Origin: JBCBKZ01 sp039026975
Lineage (GTDB): Bacteria > Bacteroidota > Bacteroidia > J057
Reading direction: 5' to 3'
Assembly (NCBI GenBank): GCA_039026975.1
Contig: JBCCLI010000097.1
Location: forward strand, 1-17,838
DNA length: 17,838 bases
In this document: positions 1 to 7,640 of the stretch, piece by piece
Layout of the letters: the number at the start of each line of letters is the position of its first letter
Position numbering within the stretch: the stretch's first letter is position 1
Translations under genes and position numbers: made by a program
Notes under the pieces: model-generated
Seen by the model: only the letters and a program-made list of their open reading frames with translations
Told to the model about the DNA's origin: nothing
Database searches by the model: none

Positions 1-1278
1 CTGTATTTCACCATTCCCTATGGCTTCATTGGCAGCTACCTCACTGTCGTAAACCTTGGCTGAGCCTTCAAAACGCTCTCCCTCTTTCCCGGTGATTTTA
101 GCTACACTCCCCTTCTCTGCCAGGTTACCGAAGAGGATCTGCAAATGCCCACTCGGCTTTAGGGGATTAGAAATGGGCCTAAAGATGTCCTGGCTGTGCG
201 GTAAAGCGGGAAGTTCTTCCAGATTTTCTGCTACCGACTTTCCGGTTACTGTCAGGCAATCTCCATGCAGATAGCCTTCTTGCAGCATATACTTCATTAC
301 TGCAGGCGTGCCTCCTACTGCGTGTAAATCCTCCATTAGATACTTTCCGCTAGGCTTCATGTCTGCCAGGAAGGGGGTTTTATCGCTGATTTTTTGGATA
401 TCCCGCAAGCTGAGGGGAATTCCCACTGACTTAGCCATGGCTATCATATGCATGACGGCATTAGTGGAACCGCCAAGTGCCATGATCATGGTCAGGGCAT
501 TTTCAAAAGCTTCCTGGGTCATGATGTCCCTCGGGCAAATATTTTGTTGGAGTAAGCTTTTAATAGCAGCTCCCAGCCTGCCACATTCTTTCTGCTTTTC
601 AGGGCTTACCGCAGGATTAGAGGAATTATAGGGTAAAGACATACCCATAGCTTCTATGGCAGTGGACATAGTATTGGCGGTATACATACCTCCACAGGCC
701 CCAGCACCTGGACAGGCATTATGGATGACACCTTTATAGTCCTGGTCTGAAATTTTACCTGCCACATGCTCTCCCCAGGCCTCAAAGGCGGAGACTATAT
801 TAAGCTTTTGATTTTTATACCGGCCAGAGGCTATGGTTCCTCCATATACTAAGATCCCCGGCCGGTTAAGCCTCCCCAGCGCCATCATGGCGCCAGGCAT
901 ATTTTTATCACAGCCTACTACAGGAATAACGGCATCATACCACTGGGCCCGAACTACTGTTTCTATAGAATCAGCTATAATATCCCTGGAAGGCAGAGAG
1001 AAGCGCATACCAGCTGTCCCCATACTAATCCCATCACTCACCCCTATGGTATGGAAAATCAAGCCTAGTAATCCTGTTTCTTGAACGCCCTTCTTTACCT
1101 GGGTAGCTAGTCCATTGAGGTGCATATTACAGGGGTTCCCCTCATATCCGGTACTCACTATCCCTACCTGCGCCTTTTTTAGGTCTTCATCTGTTAATCC
1201 CAGGGCATGAAGCATGGCCTGGGAAGCAGGTTGGGAATCACTTTGGGTGATCGTCTTACTGTAGTTATTCTCACTCAT
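1..1278 (-). CDS. ilvD: Dihydroxy-acid dehydratase IlvD, N-terminal ~426 residues (cut by window edge)
   Basis: IlvD dehydrates 2,3-dihydroxy-isovalerate and 2,3-dihydroxy-3-methylvalerate to the 2-keto acids that IlvE then transaminates to valine and isoleucine; it is a cytoplasmic Fe-S enzyme. Reading from the ATG at 1278, the frame stays open to base 1. The family hallmarks are visible: YEGNPCNMH (Cys50), VSDGISMGT (Asp82), VGCDKNMPG (Cys123 and Lys125) and ACPGAGACGGMYTANTM (Cys195). The three cysteines are the expected cluster ligands. The usual length is about 560 residues, so roughly the last quarter lies outside the window. The gene begins 23 bases after the ilvE stop on the same strand and is almost certainly cotranscribed with it, hence under the leader at 2225-2412. 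An AGGA about ten bases before the ATG is a possible weak ribosome site. The identification is secure. Confidence 0.96.
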   Translation of the reverse strand, partial: MSENNYSKTITQSDSQPASQAMLHALGLTDEDLKKAQVGIVSTGYEGNPCNMHLNGLATQVKKGVQETGLLGLIFHTIGVSDGISMGTAGMRFSLPSRDIIADSIETVVRAQWYDAVIPVVGCDKNMPGAMMALGRLNRPGILVYGGTIASGRYKNQKLNIVSAFEAWGEHVAGKISDQDYKGVIHNACPGAGACGGMYTANTMSTAIEAMGMSLPYNSSNPAVSPEKQKECGRLGAAIKSLLQQNICPRDIMTQEAFENALTMIMALGGSTNAVMHMIAMAKSVGIPLSLRDIQKISDKTPFLADMKPSGKYLMEDLHAVGGTPAVMKYMLQEGYLHGDCLTVTGKSVAENLEELPALPHSQDIFRPISNPLKPSGHLQILFGNLAEKGSVAKITGKEGERFEGSAKVYDSEVAANEAIGNGEIQ

Positions 1279-1301
1279 AGGTAGCAGTCCTCGCTCTTTT
1301 C

Positions 1302-2189
1302 TTAGATAACTGTAAAATGAAAGTTATCTCTCTCTGTAGTTAGTTTCTTATATTTTTCAGCTAACATGTAGCCGGCACTATCTTCCCATTGTATGGAAAG
1401 TATGTGATTTTCTATTCTCTCAACCGGACAAACCTCCAGGCTTGTACTGGTTAAAAAGGCTGAATCAGCTTCTAGCATAAATTCTGGAGTAATAAATCTT
1501 TCACTTAGGCTGATATCCAGCTCTCTGGCGAGATCTATAATGGTTTGTCGGGTGATCCCTGGAAGGATATTTCCGCACGGAGGGGTATAAAGCACATCAT
1601 CTTTTTCAAAGAAGATATTAGCTGTGGAGGCCTCTGCTACGTAGCCATTATTATCCAACAGTACAGCATCATCAAATCCCCTCTTTCCTGCCTCGCTAGC
1701 AGCCATGAGAGAATGGATATACTGACCGCTAATTTTGGCATCCTGAATAAGGGAGGCAGGATCAGGACGCTGTATCTTGGATATCCCTAAAGAGGATGGT
1801 CTTGAGGCTAATTCAGGGATCCACTCTGTTACCATGAGGCATAGCACTGACTTTTCGGCTGGCATCAGCTGGGGATCTGGCTCTGAAATAAGTAGCGGCT
1901 TAATGAAGGCATCTGTCAGATTATTTCTTCTCAACAGTTCATAGGAAAGCTCTACCAACTGCTCAAGGGTATAGCTCACTTCAAATCCTACACTTTTGGC
2001 GGCGTGCAAAAAGCGTTTATAGTGATCCCTTACTTTGAATAAACGCGCACCTGCCGCAGTCTCATAGGAGCGGATTCCCTCAAATACGCTGGTACCGTAC
2101 TGAAAAGAGTGGCTACACACAGATACGAAAGCCTGATCAGCTCTTGTAAACTTCTGGTTCCAAAATACGATATCCCCTATTTGATTCAT
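1302..2189 (-). CDS. ilvE: Branched-chain amino acid aminotransferase IlvE (class IV PLP fold)
   Basis: This 295-residue protein is a fold-type IV aminotransferase that interconverts Val, Leu and Ile with their 2-keto acids, using glutamate/2-oxoglutarate. Seen in the sequence: SVFEGIR near residues 34-40, the PLP lysine Lys152 in DAKISGQYIHS, LLDNNGYVAEASTANIF at 177-193 with the conserved Glu187, and ILPGITRQTI at 208-217. Length is normal for the short bacterial IlvE type. D-amino-acid aminotransferase and aminodeoxychorismate lyase share the fold, but the adjacent ilvD and the Val/Leu/Ile-rich leader peptide upstream favour IlvE. The ATG at 2189 has no evident Shine-Dalgarno sequence. It overlaps the stop of a possible 23-codon upstream ORF as ATGA. 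It is probably the first full structural gene of the operon. Confidence 0.93.
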   Translation of the reverse strand: MNQIGDIVFWNQKFTRADQAFVSVCSHSFQYGTSVFEGIRSYETAAGARLFKVRDHYKRFLHAAKSVGFEVSYTLEQLVELSYELLRRNNLTDAFIKPLLISEPDPQLMPAEKSVLCLMVTEWIPELASRPSSLGISKIQRPDPASLIQDAKISGQYIHSLMAASEAGKRGFDDAVLLDNNGYVAEASTANIFFEKDDVLYTPPCGNILPGITRQTIIDLARELDISLSERFITPEFMLEADSAFLTSTSLEVCPVERIENHILSIQWEDSAGYMLAEKYKKLTTERDNFHFTVI

Positions 2190-2224
2190 ATTAAATGAAT
2201 TGCGAATACGTGCCCTATTAAGCT

Positions 2225-2291
2225 TGAAGCCATCCTCATTACTGAGGATGGCTTCATAAAAATGTTATACTAAAATATAGCCACCCTCAGT
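2225..2291 (-). promoter_or_regulatory. Putative ribosome-mediated attenuator upstream of ilvE
   Basis: On the minus strand three segments can pair in two exclusive ways. Segment 2 (2291 to 2279, ACTGAGGGTGGCT) overlaps the leader-peptide stop codon. Segment 3 (2256 to 2243, TGAAGCCATCCTCA) and segment 4 (2238 to 2225, TGAGGATGGCTTCA) form a perfect 14-bp hairpin with loop GTAA. Segment 2 can instead pair with 2253 to 2241 over 13 bp with one G-U pair. This is the antiterminator/terminator logic of known amino-acid operon attenuators. The segment 2 to 3 spacer is 25 bases. The hairpin is followed by AGCTTAATAGGG, not a U-run, so intrinsic termination is not assured; it ends 35 bases before the ilvE ATG. 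The pairings are seen directly; the mechanism is inferred. Confidence 0.68.
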
Positions 2292-2340
2292 GTTTCCACA
2301 CAAGTACCAGAATACTCAGGTTTAGAGAGACGACTACCAT
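2287..2340 (-). CDS. Val/Leu/Ile-rich leader peptide of the ilvE-ilvD operon (17 aa)
   Basis: The minus strand from the ATG at 2340 to the TGA at 2287-2289 encodes MVVVSLNLSILVLVWKH. Five Val, four Leu and one Ile make up 10 of the 16 residues after Met, starting with three Val codons in a row. Such enrichment just upstream of a Val/Leu/Ile biosynthetic operon is what a regulatory leader peptide looks like: scarcity of any of the three charged tRNAs would stall the ribosome. A stall at codons 2-8 would leave the pairing segment at 2279-2291 free. A ribosome reaching the stop would cover it. No Shine-Dalgarno sequence is obvious, as is common in Bacteroidota. The peptide itself probably has no function beyond being translated. 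Confidence 0.72.
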   Translation of the reverse strand: MVVVSLNLSILVLVWKH

Positions 2341-2380
2341 ATAATCTACATCAATGAAAGTATTGAAAAAATGTTAAGGC

Positions 2381-2412
2381 CAAATATGAAGTATTTTATT
2401 AGAATGTCCAAA
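2381..2412 (-). promoter_or_regulatory. Bacteroidota-type promoter for the ilv leader
   Basis: On the minus strand TTTG (2412 to 2409) and CATATTTG (2388 to 2381) are separated by 20 bases. This closely matches the Bacteroidota housekeeping consensus, TTTG at -33 and TAnnTTTG at -7 with about 19-20 bases between; only the first base of the -7 element differs. Transcription would begin a few bases downstream, near 2375, leaving about 35 nt before the leader-peptide ATG at 2340. The position fits the attenuator model. No start-site data were available. Confidence 0.5.
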
Positions 2413-2476
2413 AGAAATGAAAATTTTACATTGAACACTATCTTTTTTTTTCAGGATGGTAATTAATTAGCGCCTT

Positions 2477-3184
2477 TTAGTGGGTTCCACTATTTTCTAT
2501 ATACTTCATTAGCCCTTCCTTGTAGGTATTACTTACGGGAATTTCTTTTTCCCCAATTTTAATCCTGTTATGCTGAACCATAGAAATATGTTTTAATCCT
2601 ACTATATAAGACTTGTGAACCCTCATAAAGTCAGCTGAAGGGAGATTATCCAGCATATTAGTCATGCTCATAAGGGTGAGAATTTTTTGTCCATTAGTGT
2701 GAACGGCTACATAGTCCCTCATACCTTCAATATACTGAATATCAGCATAGTTAATCTTGAAGTAACGAGTATCAGACTTAATAAAAATAAACTCCTTTTC
2801 TTCTCCTATAATATCAGAGCCGGATTCATCTAACTGCTTGAGTTTTTGGGCTTTATTAACTGCCTTCAAGAAACGCTCAAACAGGATGGGCTTCAGTAAA
2901 TAATCTACTGCATCCAGGGAGTAGCTCTCCAAAGCATACTGAGAATAGGCTGAAGTGAAAATAACCAAGGGCTTCTCAGGGAGAGACTGAAGTAACTGTA
3001 AGCCATTTAAGTCTGGCATCTGGATATCCAGAAATAGTAGATCCACCTTATCATGCTGTAGAAAAGTGGAAGCCTCTACTGCATTCTCAAAGGAATCTAC
3101 CAACTCCAGGAAGGGGACTTTTTTAATAAACCTGGCTAATATCTCTATAGCTAGGGGCTCGTCATCTACCACAAGGCATCTCAT
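2477..3184 (-). CDS. LytTR-family response regulator
   Basis: This 235-residue protein has two domains. A receiver domain (about 1-115) shows the acidic pair Asp7/Asp8, the phosphoacceptor Asp53 in LLFLDIQMPDLNG, Thr77 in IFTSA and Lys98 in DYLLKP. A LytTR DNA-binding domain (about 130-232) includes FIKSDTRYFKI, IQYIEGMRDYVAVHT and FMRVHKSYIVGL. It is a cytoplasmic transcription factor predicted to be phosphorylated by the kinase encoded immediately upstream; a single base separates that kinase's stop from this ATG, so the two are cotranscribed and probably translationally coupled. LytTR regulators bind paired direct repeats, but I cannot identify a target here. There is no clear terminator between its stop and the ilv leader promoter, so readthrough into the ilv leader is possible. 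Confidence 0.93.
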   Translation of the reverse strand: MRCLVVDDEPLAIEILARFIKKVPFLELVDSFENAVEASTFLQHDKVDLLFLDIQMPDLNGLQLLQSLPEKPLVIFTSAYSQYALESYSLDAVDYLLKPILFERFLKAVNKAQKLKQLDESGSDIIGEEKEFIFIKSDTRYFKINYADIQYIEGMRDYVAVHTNGQKILTLMSMTNMLDNLPSADFMRVHKSYIVGLKHISMVQHNRIKIGEKEIPVSNTYKEGLMKYIENSGTH

Positions 3185-3185
3185 A

Positions 3186-4235
3186 TTACTGTAATGTTTT
3201 AGGGATTACTAATACTACCCGGTAGAGGGTATGGTCTTCATTTATATTTAGATCAAATTCTCCTTTGTATAATAATTGCAGTCTCTTCCTCACATTCCTT
3301 ATGCCTATTCCCCCATACATTTCTTCTTTTACATCAAAGGACCGCTTATGTACAGAATTTTCAATCATGAACATTACCTTCTTTTTATGAACTTCACATA
3401 CGATATGAACCCATGAAGAGAAAGTATTACTGATTCCGTGCTTGAATGCATTCTCTACAAATGGAATACATATCATAGACCCTATTTCCACCCCATCTGG
3501 GTTTCCTTTTACCTCAAAAGAAATTTCCACCTTGTTTTGTACCCTCATCCTCTGAAGGTCCAGATAATTACTGATATAAGTCAGTTCTTTCACCAGGGGA
3601 ACTCTGTCGTCATAGGATTCATACAGCACGTAGCGCATCATATGGCTAAGCTTGGCTATTCCTTCTGCTGTACTTTCATCATCATTTTTCAGGGCCATCC
3701 CATACAGCGCATTTAAGCTGTTAAAAAGAAAGTGAGGGTGGATTTGATGCTTAAGGGCAGATAACTCTGCTTTGAGCTTCTCCTGTTCCAGGTCTCCCCG
3801 GATTTTCTGCTGCCGGATCCAGTCATAGCTAAACCCATAAAGATTAGCCGTAATTAACATGACGGTATTCATAAGCCCGTTAGGAGAAAAGAAGGTAGGG
3901 ATCTGCATTTGCTCTTCAGGATAGGTAGCTAACAGAAACAGAAAATCTATCAGGCTTTCCCCTATAGTGAATCCCAACCAATACATAGCATTTATATACA
4001 AAAAATAGTACCCTTTACGAGACTTTAGAAACTTGGGCAGAGATACATGTGCATAGCCGTAAAAGAGGACGGCATTCAAGATAGCCCCATACAAGAAAAA
4101 GATGGTGGTTTCTACCTCCGTCAGGGGATCTACTGAGAACTCCAATAATCCGAATGGCAGAGGACTCAGAATAAGAATAATGGCCAGCCAAATAGCTGCA
4201 TGGATCAGGATGTACAGGACTCTGGCGAATCGCAT
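3186..4235 (-). CDS. LytS/YehU-type membrane sensor histidine kinase
   Basis: This integral membrane kinase is the cognate partner of the adjacent LytTR regulator. From the ATG at 4235 it has 349 residues. About four hydrophobic segments occupy the first 135 residues (near 6-26, 43-63, 75-103 and 115-135), followed by a short helical linker. The His_kinase motif HQIHPHFLFNSLNAL lies near 163-177, with His168 the likely phosphoacceptor. The ATP-binding domain follows, with N-box PFVENAFKHG (Asn262) and G-box GGIGIRNVRKRL near 308-319. An in-frame GTG at 4256 would add seven residues; I prefer the ATG because MRFARVLYILIHAAIW matches how this family usually begins. The short sensor region gives no hint of the ligand. 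Together with its partner it forms a two-gene operon. Confidence 0.9.
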   Translation of the reverse strand: MRFARVLYILIHAAIWLAIILILSPLPFGLLEFSVDPLTEVETTIFFLYGAILNAVLFYGYAHVSLPKFLKSRKGYYFLYINAMYWLGFTIGESLIDFLFLLATYPEEQMQIPTFFSPNGLMNTVMLITANLYGFSYDWIRQQKIRGDLEQEKLKAELSALKHQIHPHFLFNSLNALYGMALKNDDESTAEGIAKLSHMMRYVLYESYDDRVPLVKELTYISNYLDLQRMRVQNKVEISFEVKGNPDGVEIGSMICIPFVENAFKHGISNTFSSWVHIVCEVHKKKVMFMIENSVHKRSFDVKEEMYGGIGIRNVRKRLQLLYKGEFDLNINEDHTLYRVVLVIPKTLQ

Positions 4236-4358
4236 AAAACTCCGGCTAATAAGCACTATTTACGAATAAGACCATTAGGCGACCCTTAAAATGGCCCTAC
4301 TATTCCTGCTTATCTACCAATATATGTGTTTTTTATGCCAGTAGAAAAGGACAGCCTT

Positions 4359-6128
4359 TCAGCTCTTCAACCACTTTTTAGTAAAAACCCTCTGCTGAGT
4401 GGATAGGCTTAGCTGATATACACCTGCCGGTACAGGTAAAACAGGAACTTCTATCTCATGCATACCTTTGTCCAGCTTCTTCTCCCAAACCACTCGCCCT
4501 TGTATATCTATCACCCTGAGGGTAGCGCCATCTGGTAAAGTAGCGCCTACTGGTAATATACTGATACTGGAAGAAGGGTTATTTGAAAGGATAATGTCTT
4601 TCAAGGCTTCCCCCTTGATCTGAGCAGACACAGAGTTAGAGTAAGATATCTGCCCATTCTCATCATGGTAAACCATGCGATAATAATTAACCCCTGGTTC
4701 AGGCGCTGTATCTATAATGCGCTGAGGGGTAGCAGCTTGTTGAGATGGGGAAATAGGCGCAGTCAAGATAGGTTCCCATTCCTTAGTATCCAGGCTTCTT
4801 TCCACCTTGAGCTCTGCCAAAGCAGCAGGTTGGGAAGTATACCATGTAAGGTGTACCTGTCCATCTTGTATTTCTTCCATCTGCAAGATAAGCGGGGTAG
4901 CTGCCAGCACAGCTCCTAAACAATCCCCTACAGACGTAGCATACACTTCCCCTGAGGCTACAGGAGTAGCAAAGGTGGAAGTCCCATTGGTGGCATCATA
5001 AGCAGTAGCCGTTATGACTCCCTCAAGTACTTCCGCTAAAAACCAGTTGCCAAAGCCATCCACTACTGCTGCGCCAAAATAGAGATCTCCCTGTGGAACC
5101 ACAGTCAGTACACAACCCACCGTTCCATTATCAGGTTGACGAAATACCTCTATGACGTCTCCGGGATTACCAGTTCCTGTTACTAAAGCAGGTCCGGCCA
5201 AGGTAATGACAGGAGGGGCCTTAGTGTTATTAGCATTATTAAATAGAAAGATTCCATTAGTAGAAATGCATTGGAGAACATTAGCTGATACCTGATTCCT
5301 TACAGCTCCCGTTCCGGTATCAATGATGGATATGCCGTCTTGTCTGGATGATATTAGATTTGCCTCGCCAGCTACAGTACCGCCTATTACGTTGTCAGAG
5401 CCGGTTACTGCTATCCCTGTAGCTTCAAAATTATCACAATCATTCTCAGTAGAGAAAATCTCATTTCCCTTAACTACACAGGAACTAGATTGCGATAGGC
5501 TGATACTCAGCCTATTACAACCTATTCTATTTCCTAATACCTGAACGTTAGAGGAGAGTCTGATCATGATGGCCTCATTACCGCCAAATCCCGCCAAGCA
5601 AGCATCAGAGTTAGGAAGAAGCTCCAGGTTATTCTCTCTTACAGTCCCGGAAGGAACTGACAAAAGTTGGATCCCATTATTAATGAAATCATCTACCACA
5701 TTTTCTGCTATGATAGCCCCTGTACTATTGGCTCCACGTACGGAAATTCCGTCATAACAGCCCGTGATCCTTAGTCGGTAAACTTCGCATTCTGCTGCCT
5801 GGATGAGTAAACCGGAATCAACTATAGGCGCATCTGCAATCACAATTTTAGGATCTGTGCCCCCAAAACCGTTATCTGGTTGGGTGGCCCCATCAATCCA
5901 CAAGGTATCCATAATGGTAGGTAAAGTTGTTACTAAGGTGATGGTATGAGGAGGGATACCTACAATGTCAAAGATGATACTATCACGTCCAGCATTCCCA
6001 TTGGCATCAGTTATCGCTTGGCGGAGTGATCCGGCACCAGCATCATTATTATTGGTAACTATGTATGTAGTAGCGTGTAAGGAAGGGCAGAGCAAAAGGA
6101 GGAAAAAGAGCATACTCAGCTTATTCAT
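4359..6128 (-). CDS. Secreted parallel beta-helix protein with T9SS C-terminal sorting domain
   Basis: This 589-residue protein has a signal peptide (about 1-19, cleaved near SLHA). The mature protein opens with YIVTNNNDAGAGSLRQAI, a start typical of Bacteroidota and cyanobacterial right-handed beta-helix surface proteins. Irregular repeats rich in N, G, V and I with NxI/GNxI turns fill about 60-300, consistent with a pectate-lyase-like helix. A fibronectin/Ig-like module follows (about 415-510, VHLTWYTSQPAALAELKVERS to YYRMVYHDENGQISYSN). The last ~77 residues (ILSNNPSSSISI, then LRVIDIQGRVVWEK, ending in PAGVYQLSLSTQ and TKKWLKS) form a type A T9SS sorting domain. It should cross the outer membrane by T9SS and be anchored or released. 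I see no catalytic residues that define a substrate; adhesin or polysaccharide binding is possible. Confidence 0.85.
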   Translation of the reverse strand: MNKLSMLFFLLLLCPSLHATTYIVTNNNDAGAGSLRQAITDANGNAGRDSIIFDIVGIPPHTITLVTTLPTIMDTLWIDGATQPDNGFGGTDPKIVIADAPIVDSGLLIQAAECEVYRLRITGCYDGISVRGANSTGAIIAENVVDDFINNGIQLLSVPSGTVRENNLELLPNSDACLAGFGGNEAIMIRLSSNVQVLGNRIGCNRLSISLSQSSSCVVKGNEIFSTENDCDNFEATGIAVTGSDNVIGGTVAGEANLISSRQDGISIIDTGTGAVRNQVSANVLQCISTNGIFLFNNANNTKAPPVITLAGPALVTGTGNPGDVIEVFRQPDNGTVGCVLTVVPQGDLYFGAAVVDGFGNWFLAEVLEGVITATAYDATNGTSTFATPVASGEVYATSVGDCLGAVLAATPLILQMEEIQDGQVHLTWYTSQPAALAELKVERSLDTKEWEPILTAPISPSQQAATPQRIIDTAPEPGVNYYRMVYHDENGQISYSNSVSAQIKGEALKDIILSNNPSSSISILPVGATLPDGATLRVIDIQGRVVWEKKLDKGMHEIEVPVLPVPAGVYQLSLSTQQRVFTKKWLKS

Positions 6129-6218
6129 CCTACTTTAGTGGTATGTGTACGTTATAAAAACTTCAGTTCAGAAATAGTATTATATGAATCACACAGTAAA
6201 TGTAATAAGTATTCAATT

Positions 6219-6248
6219 AAAAATCCCCTTATCCTAAGATAAAGGGAT
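6219..6248 (-). terminator. Intrinsic terminator after the lipoprotein gene
   Basis: On the minus strand, ATCCCTTTATC (6248 to 6238), loop TTAG and GATAAGGGGAT (6233 to 6223) form an 11-bp stem with one G-U pair, followed directly by TTTT. It starts about 30 bases after the lipoprotein stop at 6280. On the plus strand the wobble becomes a C-A mismatch and no T-run follows, so it should work for the minus strand only. This separates the lipoprotein gene from the downstream T9SS gene. Confidence 0.65.
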
Positions 6249-6279
6249 CTATATTCACACTGTTCTCCTATAGCCGTTC

Positions 6280-6816
6280 TTACTTATATACTTCTTCCAT
6301 GTCTTCCAGCCTGTCTTGTAGCTTCTCTAGGCTTTTTTTCAACTGGTCCTGAAACTGCTTACTTTCAAACTTACGCTGCAGTTTATTAGCCAGCGCTTCC
6401 ATCTCGGGCAGCATTTCTTCAAAATAGGGGATCATCTCATCCGCAAAATCCACGCCTGCCTCAGTGGCTATCCGCATATTCTCCTTAATGATTTCAAGAT
6501 GTTCTTCATCTGTTTCTTCAATCATTTGTAGGGTGCGGTCCCTGTATTGATAAAGGTAGTATCTCATGGCATCCGTGCTAAGGTCTGTCTTCTCTTCCAG
6601 ACTAAGTTCATCCTCAAATTTAGGATAGCTCTCTTCCCAGAACTCCCTCATTTGTTCATTTCTCTCTACCCAATCTTCTTCCTCATAGGTATCAAAATCT
6701 GATGCTACCTGAGCAACAAAATGCTCATGATCATGAATAAACTGTTTCTTGGTAAATGGGCCACAACCCACTACTAGCCATAGGCTAATCATCACAACTA
6801 ATATGCATCTTTTCAT
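6280..6816 (-). CDS. Small acidic helical lipoprotein, function unknown
   Basis: From the ATG at 6816 this encodes 178 residues: a lipoprotein signal peptide MKRCILVVMISLWLVVGCGPF with lipobox LVVGC, so the acylated cysteine would be residue 18. The frame stays open to a GTG at 6849, but the extra eleven residues would bury the signal peptide, so the later ATG is preferred. The mature part is strongly acidic, rich in Glu, Asp and Met, and predicted almost entirely alpha-helical, ending in a heptad-like stretch (about 135-178) that may be coiled coil. I do not recognise the family. It is likely anchored in an envelope membrane and faces the periplasm or surface. It has its own terminator and stands divergent from the gene at 6989. 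Confidence 0.72.
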   Translation of the reverse strand: MKRCILVVMISLWLVVGCGPFTKKQFIHDHEHFVAQVASDFDTYEEEDWVERNEQMREFWEESYPKFEDELSLEEKTDLSTDAMRYYLYQYRDRTLQMIEETDEEHLEIIKENMRIATEAGVDFADEMIPYFEEMLPEMEALANKLQRKFESKQFQDQLKKSLEKLQDRLEDMEEVYK

Positions 6817-6988
6817 AGATCGGAATAGTTCATTTGTACTAAAAAACACCCTTACCTATCAGGCTCCATATATGACTAATGGATCATATTTTTTGACTTT
6901 AAGGTAAAGCTGAGGTTTATTTTTTCTTTTGATTTACTAATATATACCTCAAATTTAGGAGCCGTAACCACTTAGCCGATTATTCAAG

Positions 6989-7621
6989 ATGCTACAGATT
7001 GAGATGGAACGCATAACAGAGTTCAACCAAGAGGAACTTTCATTGCTGACCGATAAAGCCATGATGCCTCTTAAACAGCGCATTTCCGGGAAACTGGAAG
7101 AAATGCTTAGCGAGTTACATACCCAACTTAATGGAGTTATCCTGGATACAGCCTACGACCTACCTGAAAGTATCTTCACACAAGGACCTAAGATCTCTAA
7201 AGGAGAGAACTATAGAAGCTACTCCTACAGGGTGTTAGATTTTCCCAGACATATACAGCAAGGAGATATTTTTCTCTTTAGAACCCTGGTCTTGTGGGGG
7301 CACCATTTCAGCTTTCACTTAATCTTAAGTGGTTCCTATCTTGAAAAATACGGTCCACGCCTATGGTCATATCCTAAGAAATATCCTGCAGGCTTTTATT
7401 GGGTGACAGATGAGACTCCCTGGGACTGGGTGTATCAGCCCCAAACTTACACTCCTATCAACAGAATGAGTCCTGCCGAGATAGAAAAAGCAGTTAATGA
7501 CCAATCCTTCGTAAAAATTACCTGTTTCCTCCCTCTGGATGGCTACGCCAAGATGCACAAAACAGGACTACAGAGTTGGCAGTTTTGGCAAAGAGTGTTG
7601 TTTGACAAGAAAAGGGGATAA
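6989..7621 (+). CDS. Unrecognised cytoplasmic protein, 210 aa
   Basis: A good coding frame with balanced composition and no signal peptide or membrane segment. The first ~50 residues look helical (LSLLTDKAMMPLKQRISGKL). The middle is rich in aromatic and histidine residues, for example LVLWGHHFSFHLILSG at 101-115, and WVTDETPWDWVYQPQTY at 138-154; the C-terminus is basic. I do not recognise a family. The His/Trp-rich core suggests a compact beta domain that may bind a ligand or metal, but no motif identifies it. It is transcribed divergently from the lipoprotein gene across a 172-base gap and converges on the amidase gene with only four bases between their stop codons. An internal ATG at 7004 is an alternative start. 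Confidence 0.75.
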   Translation: MLQIEMERITEFNQEELSLLTDKAMMPLKQRISGKLEEMLSELHTQLNGVILDTAYDLPESIFTQGPKISKGENYRSYSYRVLDFPRHIQQGDIFLFRTLVLWGHHFSFHLILSGSYLEKYGPRLWSYPKKYPAGFYWVTDETPWDWVYQPQTYTPINRMSPAEIEKAVNDQSFVKITCFLPLDGYAKMHKTGLQSWQFWQRVLFDKKRG

Positions 7622-7622
7622 C

Positions 7623-7640
7623 AGCCTAGAAATGTAGGCT
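7623..7640. terminator. Small inverted repeat at convergent gene ends
   Basis: AGCCTA (7623-7628) and TAGGCT (7635-7640) form a 6-bp stem with a six-base loop between two convergent genes, overlapping the last codons of the amidase gene. Neither strand has a T-run after it, so it is at best a weak bidirectional terminator. Confidence 0.28.

Noticed and set aside
56..1084. Plus-strand open frames at 56-274, 308-631 and 833-1084
   Set aside because: They lie antisense to the strongly conserved ilvD frame and encode nothing recognisable.
2443..2451. Run of nine T on the plus strand
   Set aside because: No hairpin precedes it on the plus strand and no plus-strand gene ends nearby; on the minus strand it is an A-run. 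A homopolymer only.
4346..4359. AAAGG/CCTTT hairpin at the end of the T9SS gene
   Set aside because: Only five pairs, overlapping the stop codon and followed by TCTACTGG on the minus strand; too weak to call a terminator.
6814..6849. GTG start at 6849 for the lipoprotein gene
   Set aside because: It would put eleven residues before a textbook lipoprotein signal peptide; the ATG at 6816 places the signal at the N-terminus.
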